From: Candidatus Caenarcanales bacterium
GTDB lineage: Bacteria > Cyanobacteriota > Vampirovibrionia > LMEP-6097
Direction of reading: 5' to 3'
NCBI GenBank assembly: GCA_022447685.1
Contig: JAKVAO010000072.1
Coordinates: forward strand, 1 to 12,880
Length of the DNA stretch: 12,880 nt
Shown piece by piece: positions 12,479-12,880 of the stretch. Positions within the stretch are counted from its first letter, which is position 1. Every line of letters starts with the position of its first letter. Below the pieces are notes generated by a model. It had not been told where the DNA came from and made no database searches. It saw only the letters and a program-made list of their open reading frames with translations. Both the position numbers and the translations under genes were made by a program.

Positions 12479-12835
12479 ATGGACGCAAATAGAAAACAAT
12501 TTGATATAACGGACAGACTTGGTAGTTTTGGTTCTTATTATGAGCAACAAAATTTTGCTTATCAAGAACCTCCAGGTACTGAAATAGCTAACTCAAAAAC
12601 TACAAAATCGATTATACCTCAAACAAAAAACATAAGATCAAATTACAACTTACAAGATAGCATTAAAGAACGAAAAAATCGTTTAATTCTCGCAGAATCC
12701 AACTTTTCTCCAGAAGAATATGACATATCTCCCAAAAGTGCTGAAGAATTAATTAAAGATCCAAAAAATTGGAATCCTATAGAGGCGAGAACTGCATTTA
12801 TAAATTGGCTCCCCCTCGATAAAATATACCAATAA
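12479..12835 (+). CDS. Hypothetical protein (118 aa)
   Basis: I do not recognise this protein. It is hydrophilic, with an N-terminal half rich in Gln, Ser, Tyr and Asn that is probably disordered (SFGSYYEQQNFAYQEPPG, about residues 15-32). A charged, helical second half follows, with DPKNWNPIEARTAFINWLP (about 93-111). There is no Cys and no membrane segment. The frame is open from ATG 12419, which would add 20 residues including a hydrophobic stretch, but a near-consensus promoter lies inside that extension, so ATG 12479 (MDANRKQF) is preferred. The stop is 23 nt before the next gene, which has a Shine-Dalgarno, suggesting an operon. Confidence 0.55.
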   Translation: MDANRKQFDITDRLGSFGSYYEQQNFAYQEPPGTEIANSKTTKSIIPQTKNIRSNYNLQDSIKERKNRLILAESNFSPEEYDISPKSAEELIKDPKNWNPIEARTAFINWLPLDKIYQ

Positions 12836-12858
12836 GTGAAAAGAAATTGAGGTAATTA

Positions 12859-12880
12859 ATGTCCAATAAGAAATTAAGTA
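12859..12880 (+). CDS. Start of a further gene, cut by the window edge
   Basis: ATG 12859-12861 is preceded by GAGG (12849-12852) at a 6-nt spacing, a good Shine-Dalgarno, 23 nt after the previous stop. Seven codons are visible (MSNKKLS) and the frame is open to the end of the window. The product cannot be identified. Confidence 0.5.

Noticed and set aside
1..12880. tRNA, rRNA, insertion sequences, transposase or phage genes
   Set aside because: None seen on either strand: no transposase motifs, no long terminal inverted repeats, and no cloverleaf pattern noticed by eye.

Overview
The window is AT-rich bacterial chromosome with densely packed genes, short intergenic gaps and several convergent gene pairs that touch or overlap. 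TGG encodes Trp throughout and TGA, TAA and TAG all serve as stops, so the code is standard. The core proteins (a plant/cyanobacterial-type C5-pathway HemL, a housekeeping-type ACP/FabG pair, a zinc-free L33) look most like the non-photosynthetic relatives of Cyanobacteria (Melainabacteria/Vampirovibrionia). That placement rests on remembered family resemblance and is tentative.

Layout. 1-1395: remains of an OLD-like AAA ATPase/Toprim gene, split by a frameshift and lacking the Walker A part within the window. 1436-1832: two overlapping small membrane-protein genes, the second only 55 aa. 1816-3811 (minus): HDOD-domain protein followed by the Mrp/ApbC Fe-S carrier ATPase. 3929-5381 (plus): ribosomal protein L33, then a class I/II aminotransferase whose GTG start lies in the L33 terminator hairpin. 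5388-5858 (minus): ndk, divergent from a 446-aa AlbA_2/RecG-C-like/winged-helix regulator (5934-7274). The 75 bp between their start codons carry three copies of an 18-bp tandem-box element at exact 29-bp periodicity. 7288-7806 (minus): unknown protein. 7900-9222 (minus): hemL. 9320-10054 (plus): an unknown helical protein whose frame is interrupted by one in-frame TGA. 10051-11076 (minus): Gfo/Idh/MocA oxidoreductase. 11223-11474 and 11545-12384 (minus): acpP and fabG, the fatty-acid synthesis pair, with a separate promoter for acpP. 12479-12835 (plus): unknown protein. 12859 onward: start of another gene.

How it works together. The conserved genes are ordinary housekeeping (Fe-S assembly, translation, nucleotide balance, tetrapyrrole synthesis, fatty-acid synthesis). 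The most interesting parts are regulatory. Many starts carry a TAnAAT hexamer, usually preceded by GC or TGC, so close to the start codon (7-8 nt) that the mRNA would be leaderless. Other genes, notably acpP, have a leader with a Shine-Dalgarno. The best candidate for something undescribed is the 29-bp-period operator array between ndk and the AlbA_2 regulator, placed to control both promoters.
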